Shown piece after piece: positions 7,943 to 15,152 of a DNA stretch of 17,122 nucleotides. Source of the stretch: an uncultured Bacteroidales bacterium. GTDB taxonomy: Bacteria; Bacteroidota; Bacteroidia; Bacteroidales; Bacteroidaceae. Made by a program: the position numbers and the translations under genes. Position 1 is the first letter of the stretch; the number at the start of each line of letters is the position of its first letter. Under the pieces are notes generated by a model that saw only the letters and a list, made by a program, of their open reading frames with translations, made no database searches and was not told where the DNA came from. The DNA lies in assembly GCA_937906165.1 (NCBI GenBank), contig CALCYA010000039.1, positions 1 to 17,122 on the forward strand. The letters are read 5' to 3'.

Positions 7943-9052
7943 TTATAATTCCTGTTCCTTCATCCTCTCGGCATTCTCGGCAATAATCAGATGGTCTATG
8001 CAATCCTGTATGTCGCCGTTGACAAATGCGTTGAGGTTATATATAGTGTAGTTTATCCTGTGGTCGGTGATGCGGCCTTGCGGGTAGTTGTATGTGCGTA
8101 TCTTTGCCGAGCGGTCTCCTGTGGACACCATTGTCTTGCGCTTGCTTGCGATATCGTCGGCGTAGCGCTGGTGCTCGCGGTCATATATGAGGGTACGCAG
8201 GCGCGCCAGTGCACGCTCCTTGTTCTTGGGCTGGTCGCGTGTCTCGGTACACTCGATGAGTATCTCCTCCATCTGGTTTGTCTCGGGGTTGAGCCACGGA
8301 TAGCGCAGGCGCACTCCCGACTCCACCTTGTTCACGTTCTGTCCGCCGGCACCGCTTGAGCGGAATGTATCCCACTTTATGGCGCTCTCGGTTATTTCCA
8401 CGTCAAAGGCCTCGGCCTCGGGCAGTACGGCTACCGATGCTGCCGATGTGTGTACACGGCCCTGTGTCTCGGTTGCAGGGACACGCTGCACGCGGTGTAC
8501 TCCCGATTCGTATTTGAGTGTTCCGTATACCTTCTCGCCGCTGACGGTGCAGATAATCTCCTTGTAGCCGCCAGATGTTCCCTCACTGCAGCTCGACACC
8601 TCGATTCTCCACCCCTTGCTCTCGCAGTATTTGCTGTACATGCGGAACAGGTCTCCTGCGAAGATAGCCGCCTCGTCGCCTCCTGTGCCGCCGCGTATTT
8701 CAAGGATTGCATTCTTGTCATCCTGCGGGTCGGCGGGGATAAGCAGCAGCTTTATCTCCTCCTCGGTCTTGGGGATTTCGGTCTCGCACATCTCAATCTC
8801 CTCACGTGCCATCTCGCGCAGGTCCTGGTCGCTCTCGTTGGCGAGGATATCCTTCGCGTCGCCCAATGATGTCAGCAGCTGTATGTAGCGTTTGCGGGCG
8901 TCAAGAATCTGTTCCAGTTCGCGGTACTCCTTGTTTAGCCTTACGTAGCGCTTCATGTCGGCAACTACGGCTGGGTCTGTGATAAGGGTAGACACCTCCT
9001 GGAACCTTGCTTCAAGGTCGTTGAGTTTGTTGAGTAGTGAATTGTTCTCCAT
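7943..9052 (-). CDS. prfA: Peptide chain release factor 1
   Basis: RF1 reads UAA and UAG stop codons and triggers release of the finished peptide. The 369-aa product has the usual length and domain order: an N-terminal helical domain (1 to about 100), the stop-codon-reading domain with the RF1-type PAT motif at 192-194 (RVPATETQGRVHTSA), and the catalytic GGQ loop at 236-238 (SSGAGGQNVNKVES). The PAT motif separates it from RF2, which carries SPF. It lies 50 nt after purM and 19 nt before pyrF. The gap to purM holds an extended inverted repeat (9066-9099). Confidence 0.97.
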   Translation of the reverse strand: MENNSLLNKLNDLEARFQEVSTLITDPAVVADMKRYVRLNKEYRELEQILDARKRYIQLLTSLGDAKDILANESDQDLREMAREEIEMCETEIPKTEEEIKLLLIPADPQDDKNAILEIRGGTGGDEAAIFAGDLFRMYSKYCESKGWRIEVSSCSEGTSGGYKEIICTVSGEKVYGTLKYESGVHRVQRVPATETQGRVHTSAASVAVLPEAEAFDVEITESAIKWDTFRSSGAGGQNVNKVESGVRLRYPWLNPETNQMEEILIECTETRDQPKNKERALARLRTLIYDREHQRYADDIASKRKTMVSTGDRSAKIRTYNYPQGRITDHRINYTIYNLNAFVNGDIQDCIDHLIIAENAERMKEQEL

Positions 9053-9065
9053 TGTCTGTTATGCA

Positions 9066-9099
9066 ATTTATGCCCCGTGCACGTGCACAGAGCATAAAT
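9066..9099 (-). repeat. Extended inverted repeat between purM and prfA
   Basis: ATTTATGC (9066-9073) pairs with GCATAAAT (9092-9099). Between them lies a perfect 12-nt palindrome, GTGCACGTGCAC (9077-9088), with short unpaired CCC and AGA segments. In RNA this gives an 8-bp stem, a 3x3 internal loop, and a 4-bp stem with an ACGT loop. No U-run follows on the minus strand, so it is not a standard terminator. It may be a processing, stability or translation-control element ahead of prfA. Confidence 0.6.
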
Positions 9100-9102
9100 A
9101 TA

Positions 9103-10269
9103 TTAATATCTGAAAGTTCCGTAAGGACTCTCGATGATAAGTTCGTTTCTCTCGGCATCCTCTACACGGCCTACAATCTGTGCCTCGACACCGAAGCTCT
9201 TGCTAATGGCGATGATTTCCTCGGCGTGCTCGGGTTTTACATAAACCTCGAGTCGGTGGCCCATATTGAATACCTTGTACATCTCGGCCCAGTCGGTGCC
9301 GCTCTGCTCCTTGATTGTCTTGAACAGCGGTGGAATGGGGAAGAGATTGTCCTTTATCACTCTCTTGTTCTCGACAAAGTGCATCACTTTTGTCTGGGCA
9401 CCGCCCGAGCAGTGTACCATTCCGTGGATTTCGGGACGCAAGGCATCGAGTATCTTCTTTACGATAGGTGCGTATGTTCTTGTAGGTGAAAGGACAAGTT
9501 TTCCTGCATCAAGCGGAGACTCCTCGACGCTGTCTGTCAGCTTCAGGCCGCCTGAATAGATAAGCTCCTGGGGCACGGCGCTGTCAAAGCTCTCGGGGTA
9601 TTTCTCGGCAAGGTACTTGCTGAACACGTCATGACGTGCCGATGTTAGTCCGTTGCTGCCCATGCCACCGTTGTACTCCTTCTCGTATGTTGCCTGGCCG
9701 TAAGATGCAAGGCCCACGATTACATCGCCGCCGCAGATGTTCGCATTGTCGATGACGTCACTGCGCTTCATACGGCAGGTGACGGTGCTGTCAACGATGA
9801 TTGTGCGTACGAGGTCGCCCACGTCAGCGGTCTCACCGCCTGTTGCGTAAACGCCCACGCCCATCTCACGCAGTTCAGCAAGCAACTCGTCAGTGCCGTT
9901 GATGATGGCCGAGATTACCTCTCCCGGAACCAGCAGTTTGTTGCGGCCTATGGTTGATGAGACAAGGATGTTGTCTGTTGCGCCCACGCACAGCAAGTCG
10001 TCGATGTTCATTATCAGTGCATCCTGCGCAATGCCTTTCCACACGCTTATGTCACCGGTCTCTTTCCAGTAGAGATATGCGAGTGAAGATTTTGTTCCGG
10101 CACCGTCGGCGTGCATTATGTTGCAGTATTCGGGGTCGCCGCCCAGAATGTCCGGGATTATTTTACAGAAAGCTTTAGGGTAGAGTCCCTTGTCAATGTT
10201 CTTTATGGCGTTGTGTACATCCTCTTTCGATGCCGACACTCCACGCATCATATACCTCTGATCGCTCAT
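9103..10269 (-). CDS. purM: Phosphoribosylformylglycinamidine cyclo-ligase (AIR synthetase)
   Basis: PurM closes FGAM to AIR with ATP in purine synthesis. The 388-aa product, counted from MSDQRYMM, is the longer, divergent Bacteroidetes form (E. coli has 345). It keeps family features: a HADGAGTKS loop like the usual TDGVGTK, QDALIMNIDDLLCVGA with the acidic metal-binding residues, GGETADVGD like GGETAEMPG, and CSGGAQTK and GHRLEVYV near the C-terminus. An ATG-less open frame extends 31 codons further upstream to 10362. That extension would run through the promoter (10301-10334), so I place the start at 10267-10269. It is the first gene of the purM-prfA-pyrF series. Confidence 0.93.
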   Translation of the reverse strand: MSDQRYMMRGVSASKEDVHNAIKNIDKGLYPKAFCKIIPDILGGDPEYCNIMHADGAGTKSSLAYLYWKETGDISVWKGIAQDALIMNIDDLLCVGATDNILVSSTIGRNKLLVPGEVISAIINGTDELLAELREMGVGVYATGGETADVGDLVRTIIVDSTVTCRMKRSDVIDNANICGGDVIVGLASYGQATYEKEYNGGMGSNGLTSARHDVFSKYLAEKYPESFDSAVPQELIYSGGLKLTDSVEESPLDAGKLVLSPTRTYAPIVKKILDALRPEIHGMVHCSGGAQTKVMHFVENKRVIKDNLFPIPPLFKTIKEQSGTDWAEMYKVFNMGHRLEVYVKPEHAEEIIAISKSFGVEAQIVGRVEDAERNELIIESPYGTFRY

Positions 10270-10300
10270 TTTATGTAGTTTTTGTTTGTTCCAATTATTG

Positions 10301-10334
10301 TGCGAAGATAATATAAATAACGCGAAAGGCAAAA
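10301..10334 (-). promoter_or_regulatory. Promoter of purM-prfA-pyrF
   Basis: On the minus strand TTTTG (10330-10334) is followed after 19 nt by TATCTTCG (10303-10310). This matches the Bacteroidetes layout TTTG-N19-TAnnTTTG except for one C. The predicted transcript start is about 25-30 nt before the purM ATG. It rules out the longer purM frame and uses the same -7 variant as lpxD. Confidence 0.7.
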
Positions 10335-10839
10335 TAAAAGAGGTAATTTCGTGTGGTGTCAAGGATTTGTTTTCGTGTGATGTTTGCAGTGGGTGTTTAT
10401 CTTTTTAGTATAATTAGTTTATTTATAATGTATTTGATACTTATCGTTTATGTGGTAGATAATGACTACGGCGCACTTTTGGAGTCTGTTATGTGTATTT
10501 GTTTTGTTGGGGTTAACAATTGTTTGTGTATTAAATTATAATTTGTTGTTACTTAAATAAATAGTTTTATTTCTCTTCTGTGTGACATTAAGTCATATAT
10601 CTCATAAAATTGAGGATTTTATTTGAGAACAATGCGCTGGCTCTGAGTTTATCCGAAGAGCTTATATTGATCTCTTGTGTTGTTTTCTTACTTAATCGAA
10701 ATTTGACAAATTTACTTCAAATGGTGGCGAATGGCAGCGCTTTGTTTTGCTCTTGATGCCATGTGTCTATGTTGTCTGGCATCTTGGGCAAGATGTTCTA
10801 AATAATAATTAATATTAAAGATTTAAATGCGTATATCAC
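10335..10839. other. AT-rich spacer between purM and the POT transporter, no gene seen
   Basis: About 500 nt without a convincing gene. A 62-codon open frame (10353-10541, plus) starts inside the purM promoter region, is hydrophobic and low-complexity, and looks accidental. Two structures stand out. One is an AT-rich hairpin at 10601-10627 (CTC+ATAAAAT / ATTTTAT+GAG). The other is a pair of overlapping dyads at 10755-10795. I see no tRNA or known RNA. Confidence 0.6.
10755..10795. repeat. Two overlapping, mutually exclusive dyads upstream of the POT promoter
   Basis: GATGCCA (10755-10761) can pair with TGGCATC (10777-10783). CATCTTGGGCAAGATG (10780-10795) is itself a dyad, CATCTTG/CAAGATG. 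The shared bases mean only one can form at a time. The second dyad ends 44 nt before the -33 element of the POT promoter, which would suit an operator. No U-run follows it. Confidence 0.4.
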
Positions 10840-10870
10840 TTTGAGAATTGCTCTTTTTTTGTTATGTTTG
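10840..10870 (+). promoter_or_regulatory. Promoter of the POT transporter
   Basis: TTTG (10840-10843), a 19-nt spacer and TATGTTTG (10863-10870) match the Bacteroidetes promoter layout exactly. Transcription would start near 10875-10880, leaving a leader of about 170 nt before the ATG at 11049. Confidence 0.75.
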
Positions 10871-10876
10871 CGGTCA

Positions 10877-11048
10877 ATTTTTGGCGTCTGCGCCATTGCC
10901 CGCTTTTCAGGGCGATGCAAAGTTTACGTATTGGGTCCGGTAGAATGTGTAAAAGATGATTTTTCATTGCGGTAATACCGATTGTTCCGGATGTCGTATT
11001 TCAGGCGCTTTTGTGATGCAGATTTATTAACTTTTAATTTTTTAATCT
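10877..11048 (+). promoter_or_regulatory. Long structured 5' leader of the POT transporter
   Basis: The leader contains GGCG-TCTG-CGCC (about 10883-10894). Next comes an 8-bp hairpin, CATTGCCC/GGGCGATG around GCTTTTCA (about 10894-10917), then the short dyad CGGTAATACCG further on. The last 25 nt before the ATG are AT-rich (ATTAACTTTTAATTTTTTAA), as is common before Bacteroidetes start codons. I do not recognise a known riboswitch. Leader control is inferred from length and structure only. Confidence 0.45.
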
Positions 11049-12566
11049 ATGTTTGAAGGACATCCTAAAGGTCTATGGGCGTTGGCCCTTGCCAACACAG
11101 GTGAGCGTTTCGGCTACTACACCATGTTGGCTGTGTTCGTAATGTTCTTGCAGGCTAACTTCGGCTGGACATCAGCTACTGCAGGTACAATCTATTCTAC
11201 ATTCTTGGGACTCGTTTACTTTATGCCATTGTTCGGTGGTATCGCAGCCGACAAGATGGGTTACGGTAAGATGGTAACAATCGGTATTACCATTATGTTC
11301 CTCGGTTACGTGCTTCTCTCTTTGCCACTTGGCGAGGGTTCTATTGCTGTTGTGGCAATGGCAGGTGCGTTGTTGCTCATCTCTCTTGGTACAGGTCTGT
11401 TCAAGGGTAACCTCCAGGTAATGGTCGGTAACCTGTACGATGATCCTAAGTATGCAAGCAAGCGCGATGCAGGTTTCAGCGTGTTCTATATGGCTATCAA
11501 CATCGGTGCCATGTTCGCTCCTACAGCAGCTATCGAGATCATGAAGTGGGCGCAGAGCGCTCTTGGCGTGAGCGAGGCCGATTCTTATCACTTTGCATTC
11601 GCGGTAGCATGTGCTTCTCTTATCGTTTCAATGGGTATCTATTATGCATTCCGCAGCACATTCAGCCACACCGACCGTCGTAAGGCCGATGTCGCAGCCG
11701 GTGACAACAAGGCTGACGAGCTGACTCCTGCACAGACAAAGGAGCGTATTGTTTGTCTTTGCCTTGTATTTGCTGTGGTTATCTTCTTCTGGATGGCATT
11801 CCACCAGAACGGTTCTACACTGACATTCTTTGCCCGTGACTATACTGCAACATCATCAACTGGCATCCAGAGCATGGCATTCGACGTTACAAACCTCGTG
11901 TTTGCAATCTTCATCGTATACGGTCTGTTCGGTCTCTTCCAGAGTGCTACAGCCAAGGGTAAGAGCATTGCCGGTGTCGTTGTTGCCGCTGCGGTTTGCG
12001 GATTGGTTTACAAGTATAACTCACTCCCTGCTGTTACAGAGGTTAGCGCACCTATCTTCCAGCAGTTCAATGCTTGCTTCGTTGTTGCCTTGACTCCAGT
12101 GTCTATCGCAATCTTCGGTGCTTTGGCAAAGAAGGGCAAAGAGCCTTCAGCTCCTTTGAAGATCGGTTTGGGTATGTTGGTGGCTGCTGCCGCATACGTA
12201 CTTCTTACTGTTGGTTCACTCGGTTTGCCAGCTCCTGAGATTGATGCTGCAGGCCAGCCAATGCACATGGCTGACGTGTCAGCGAACTGGTTGATCTCAA
12301 CATATCTCGTGCTTACATTTGCCGAGTTGTTGCTCTCTCCAATCGGTATCTCTTTCGTGACAAAGGTTGCTCCTCCAAAGTACAAGGGTATGATGATGGG
12401 TGGCTGGTTCGTGGCTACTGCTATCGGTAACTTCCTTGTTGCAATTCCTGCTCTTATGTGGGGTGCTTCACTTACAGTTGTTTGGGGTGTATTGACAGGT
12501 ATCTGTCTTCTTGCGGCACTCTTCGTGTTCGCTATCCTCAAGCGTCTCGAGAAGGTTGCAAAGTAA
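11049..12566 (+). CDS. POT/PTR2-family proton-coupled peptide transporter
   Basis: A 505-aa inner-membrane MFS protein of the POT family, which imports di- and tripeptides with protons. Visible are NTGERFGYYTM (residues 16-26), matching the ExxERFxYY motif; the MFS-like GIAADKMGYGK loop; GTGLFKGNLQVMVG; and FSVFYMAINIGAMFAP, matching the second PTR2 signature FYxxINxG. The first Glu of ExxER is Asn here. The hydrophobic segments suit 12-14 helices, with a charged loop near residues 210-235. It has its own promoter, a long leader and a strong terminator, so it is a single-gene unit. Codons are G+C-moderate and highly biased (CTC, GGT, AAG), suggesting good expression. The exact substrate is not determinable. 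Confidence 0.92.
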   Translation: MFEGHPKGLWALALANTGERFGYYTMLAVFVMFLQANFGWTSATAGTIYSTFLGLVYFMPLFGGIAADKMGYGKMVTIGITIMFLGYVLLSLPLGEGSIAVVAMAGALLLISLGTGLFKGNLQVMVGNLYDDPKYASKRDAGFSVFYMAINIGAMFAPTAAIEIMKWAQSALGVSEADSYHFAFAVACASLIVSMGIYYAFRSTFSHTDRRKADVAAGDNKADELTPAQTKERIVCLCLVFAVVIFFWMAFHQNGSTLTFFARDYTATSSTGIQSMAFDVTNLVFAIFIVYGLFGLFQSATAKGKSIAGVVVAAAVCGLVYKYNSLPAVTEVSAPIFQQFNACFVVALTPVSIAIFGALAKKGKEPSAPLKIGLGMLVAAAAYVLLTVGSLGLPAPEIDAAGQPMHMADVSANWLISTYLVLTFAELLLSPIGISFVTKVAPPKYKGMMMGGWFVATAIGNFLVAIPALMWGASLTVVWGVLTGICLLAALFVFAILKRLEKVAK

Positions 12567-12584
12567 TAGACTGCTAATCGATAG

Positions 12585-12619
12585 AATAGTGCGCCGTTTT
12601 TGCGGCGCACTATTTTTTT
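12585..12619 (+). terminator. Strong intrinsic terminator after the POT gene
   Basis: A perfect 12-bp stem, AATAGTGCGCCG / CGGCGCACTATT, around the loop TTTTTG. The 3' arm runs into TATTTTTTT. It begins 18 nt after the stop codon. Confidence 0.95.
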
Positions 12620-12712
12620 CCTTCAAGCGAAGGACTATTTCAAGATAAACACATCATACACGCTCCTGCCTGCCAAAGAAGCTGTTCATATTTCTAAAAA
12701 CATTCTCCCAAA

Positions 12713-12744
12713 TTTTCGTTTTAAGCGATATAGATGTATTTTTG
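12713..12744 (+). promoter_or_regulatory. Promoter of the membrane winged-helix regulator
   Basis: TATTTTTG (12737-12744) is an exact TAnnTTTG element. At the right distance (19 nt) lies TTTC (12714-12717), one base from TTTG. Transcription would start near 12750, after the ATG at 12734 and before the ATG at 12776. This decides the start of the following gene. Confidence 0.65.
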
Positions 12745-12775
12745 CCGGCATAAATTGAACATTGGTGACGAAACA

Positions 12776-13837
12776 ATGGATATTCCAAAGAGAAATATAT
12801 TTATATACCTTGTACTTTCGGTTGCATTGCTTGCTCTTTCCTACGTTTATAACTTCAACGACAGCAAAGAGAGCATTTACAGCCGTATAAACGAGCGTTT
12901 CAATGAGGAAGCACCCTTTTGGGGCGACTCCATACAAAAGATTCTTGGCTTGCAGCGTATGGGACGTTACAACTACGAGCAGGACAAGCCCGTAACCACC
13001 ATGTACTCAAAGGATGATACAATAGAAATATCTACAAAGTATTTTCCACGTGAGAATCTTAATTTCTGGCTGTCAAAGAACCTCGAGAGCGCGCTCTTAA
13101 GGGGCGGGCACTATTCATGCACCATTACGGACTCGTTGTTCAGGGCGATGCTGCTTGACATTGGCTTTGAAGCGGTGACTGCAACCGAACTGCATATAAG
13201 GGATCTGAAAGAGATGTTCCCCACAAAAGACTCGATGAACATCAATGCCCCGGTGAGGGAAGTGAGGAGAAACTGCATTGTCGAGGGGTTCGCCACCGAC
13301 ACTGTGGGCGTAGGTATATGCGACCATGGAATGCTTATTGGCAAGGTTGCCATAAGCAATGCTGTTGTCATCAGTAACATGCAGTGGATAGCATGGCCGC
13401 AGATTGCCCTGTTGGTAATCGTGGGACTCCTGTTTGTGACAGTCTCATACGTCAGGAAAAAGATCCGTTATATACAGAAACTGCACTTCATAGGCAACAG
13501 TTGCATCGATTTCAACAACAATGTCATATACCGCAGGAACGGAGATTGTATTCCTGTCACAGGCAATAAGGTGCTGCTGCTTGAGATACTTGCCGAATCA
13601 GCCCCTGAATACAGGCTGCTCAAGGAGGATGTGTGCCAAAGAATATGGAAGCGTGACAGCAAGGACGGACAGGCTCTCTACAATGTTGCAGTGAGCGACC
13701 TCCGCAAGTACCTGATAAACGATGACGACGCCCTTGAGCTGAAGACACTGCCCAAAGAGGGTATACAGCTGCTTGTAGACAGCGAGAAAGTCAAGAGGTA
13801 CAACAGGCTCTTTTTTGTGTATACGATATTAATGTGA
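12776..13837 (+). CDS. Two-TM membrane-anchored OmpR-type winged-helix regulator
   Basis: A 353-aa protein with a short cytoplasmic N-terminus and a first membrane helix (about 8-25). Next come about 180 residues that should be periplasmic (26-204), a second helix (about 205-226) followed by RKK, and a C-terminal OmpR/PhoB-type winged helix (about 238-336). The winged helix contains VTGNKVLLLEILAE, the recognition-helix segment ALYNVAVSDLRKYL and the wing LKTLPKEGIQLLV. This is the reverse order of ToxR/CadC, whose DNA-binding domain is N-terminal. I see no histidine kinase or receiver domain. I start at the ATG of MDIPKRN because the promoter lies downstream of the earlier ATG at 12734. The last residues (RLFFVYTILM) and the stop overlap a dispersed repeat, so the tail may not be ancestral. 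Target genes are unknown; the POT gene is the nearest upstream neighbour. Confidence 0.75.
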   Translation: MDIPKRNIFIYLVLSVALLALSYVYNFNDSKESIYSRINERFNEEAPFWGDSIQKILGLQRMGRYNYEQDKPVTTMYSKDDTIEISTKYFPRENLNFWLSKNLESALLRGGHYSCTITDSLFRAMLLDIGFEAVTATELHIRDLKEMFPTKDSMNINAPVREVRRNCIVEGFATDTVGVGICDHGMLIGKVAISNAVVISNMQWIAWPQIALLVIVGLLFVTVSYVRKKIRYIQKLHFIGNSCIDFNNNVIYRRNGDCIPVTGNKVLLLEILAESAPEYRLLKEDVCQRIWKRDSKDGQALYNVAVSDLRKYLINDDDALELKTLPKEGIQLLVDSEKVKRYNRLFFVYTILM

Positions 13838-13999
13838 GTTCGATGTAAATTCAACCAAATCTCGGAATTGTCATTGCCTTTAGCCCCTGCGGACGGCGAC
13901 CTGCGGTTCCGACAAGGCGAAGCGACGAGAGAACTCAAACGAATAGGTGCGAGCTTGCTCACACACGCAATGAGCACTGCCTAATTTGCGCAACGCGAA
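13824..13999 (+). repeat. Dispersed repeat, copy B, and adjoining repeat-like noncoding sequence
   Basis: The first 50 nt (TTAATGTGAGTTCGATGTAA, then CAAATC and TTGTCAT) match, inverted, the sequence at 11-59. The regulator's stop codon (13835-13837) is inside the match. The following 130 nt are more GC-rich (GCCCCTGCGGACGGCGACC, then GACAAGGCGAAGCGACGAGA) with the small dyad GAGCTTGCTC. They carry no credible gene on either strand. I remember similar sequence recurring in Bacteroidales intergenic regions, but cannot check it here. Confidence 0.5.
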
Positions 14000-14033
14000 G
14001 GTAGAGTAACCACGTTATGGGTAAAAAACAATG
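14000..14033 (+). repeat. Direct repeat DR1
   Basis: The first 21 nt, starting GGTAGAGTAACCACGTTATG, are identical to the start of DR2 at 15248. The rest (GTAAAAAACAATG) differs from DR2 by one missing G and one A/G change. The pair brackets the lipoprotein gene and the candidate RNA, 1248 nt apart from start to start. Confidence 0.85.
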
Positions 14034-14057
14034 TTTACAGCAGAAAGCGGTATCTTA

Positions 14058-14915
14058 TCAATAGTAAAATGGGGAAGTTTTAGGCTGTGCGAACTGATAC
14101 TTGTTATAGAACTTATTTGCTGACCTGTATTTATGTACTTTCACTTTCGATAAGATAGAAGAGTTGTCGCAGTCTTCTTCACTATGGGTAATGAAGAAAT
14201 CCTTACCGTTGAAGTTTGTAAATCCGCTTATCCAAAAAGAGTTGTCTATCGTTGCAACCTCTTCAGAGTTACCGACATAATAGCATATCCTATTACGGAA
14301 TACAAGAGGGCTTTTTTCCCTGCTGAATGTAATGTGCTCTGATTTGCGTTTCGGCCTGTTGAATTTGTCGTTGCCACACTCCTTGTATATATAATCGGAA
14401 ATATTGAACCCGGCAATGAACTTTGCTGAATATGCAGGAACGCATATAAATTTCGCCTCACGTGTTGTCACGCTGCTTGTTGTGCCTGTACTGCCACTTG
14501 CCGAGAGCTGCGCACCTCGCGTAACTACGGTAGGAGTCCACATTGGTAATTCATACCAAAGCTGGGTGAATGAAGCGGAGAGGGCTGCTGCTGAAGATGT
14601 CGTCGATGTAATGCTGTGTGTGTACTCTGCGTCTGCGAAGTAGTCATAAGCAATACCGTTGCGGATAAAGAAAGAGCGGGTAAGGTCAATATAAATGTCT
14701 TTATCGGTATTGTTTCTGAAGAAGAAACCTGAATTTCCAGCCTCGCCCCATAAGTCATAAGCAATATCGCAGTCATCATTGCTGAATATAACGGCTTGTT
14801 TGTCGCTTTGTAACCCCTCTGTCTCTACATCATATACCTGATAATAATGCAGTGGTGTCATGCAGGAGTGTAAAAGGGCTACAGATAGAGCCATAAATAA
14901 TGTTCTTGTTTTCAT
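14058..14915 (-). CDS. Hypothetical lipoprotein
   Basis: A 285-aa protein with a lipoprotein signal: MKTRTLFMALSVALLHSC, with the lipobox LHSC and lipidated Cys18. No acidic run follows the Cys (MTPLHYY), so the usual Bacteroidetes surface-export signal is not obvious, and it may face the periplasm. The mature part is aromatic-rich. A segment NNTDKDIYIDLTRSFFIRNGI (68-88) reads like an immunoglobulin-like beta domain, followed by a Ser/Thr-rich stretch (100-152) and a basic, Tyr/Phe-rich C-terminus. I do not recognise a domain. It is alone on this strand, between direct repeats, and a U-run ending a candidate RNA lies about 58 nt upstream of its ATG. No clear -7/-33 pair of its own is visible. 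Confidence 0.65.
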   Translation of the reverse strand: MKTRTLFMALSVALLHSCMTPLHYYQVYDVETEGLQSDKQAVIFSNDDCDIAYDLWGEAGNSGFFFRNNTDKDIYIDLTRSFFIRNGIAYDYFADAEYTHSITSTTSSAAALSASFTQLWYELPMWTPTVVTRGAQLSASGSTGTTSSVTTREAKFICVPAYSAKFIAGFNISDYIYKECGNDKFNRPKRKSEHITFSREKSPLVFRNRICYYVGNSEEVATIDNSFWISGFTNFNGKDFFITHSEEDCDNSSILSKVKVHKYRSANKFYNKYQFAQPKTSPFYY

Positions 14916-14972
14916 AATGGTAGTATTTGCGGTTAATTATTAAGCCATAACTTATGCTATCCGAGAGGGCAC

Positions 14973-15149
14973 AAAAAAAGGTGCAGACTCAAATAGTTTA
15001 CCGCTAGGCCTACCACAGCCCACACACACGCTAATAAGAGCCTACACCTTATGGTGTAAGTTCTTCTGTGTGTGTTTTGTTCATCTTTACTTTAAAGTGG
15101 TAGTTTAGCGGTAAATAAGAACAATATATGTCTCGCTGTAAATACAGCA
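14973..15149 (-). ncRNA. Candidate 177-nt structured RNA, 6S-like hairpin
   Basis: Read on the minus strand, a -7 element is followed by a small 5' hairpin (GCTGT/ACAGC). A long imperfect hairpin comes next: AGAC/GTCT at the base, TTTACCGCTA/TAGCGGTAAA (10 bp), a 2x3 loop, CTACCAC/GTGGTAG (7 bp), a lopsided bubble of about 22 against 4 nt, CACACACA/TGTGTGTG, AAGA/TCTT, and CTTACACC/GGTGTAGG closed by the loop ATAA. A run of seven U ends it. Length, single long hairpin and large central bubble resemble bacterial 6S RNA, which mimics an open promoter and binds RNA polymerase. The 6S identity is inferred from shape, not from recognised sequence. Alternatives are an unknown small RNA or a palindromic mobile remnant. 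No open frame crosses it. Confidence 0.6.
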
Positions 15150-15152
15150 TTG

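Noticed and set aside
10270..10362. Longer purM reading frame starting at 10362
   Set aside because: The added 31 codons run through a good promoter (10301-10334) and are hydrophobic and unlike PurM. The ATG at 10267-10269 gives the expected MSDQRY start.
10353..10541. 62-codon open frame on the plus strand
   Set aside because: Low-complexity hydrophobic sequence in AT-rich DNA, overlapping a promoter region, with no family resemblance.
10707..10714. TAAATTTG on the minus strand as a promoter
   Set aside because: There is no TTTG at the proper distance and no gene downstream on that strand before purM's own promoter; expected by chance in AT-rich DNA.
12734..12775. Earlier ATG for the winged-helix regulator
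   Set aside because: The -7 element (12737-12744) lies downstream of that ATG, so the mRNA would not contain it.
13678..13977. 99-codon minus-strand open frame over the regulator's 3' end and repeat
   Set aside because: It overlaps a convincing gene on the other strand, and its N-terminal part is a translation of the repeat-like sequence.
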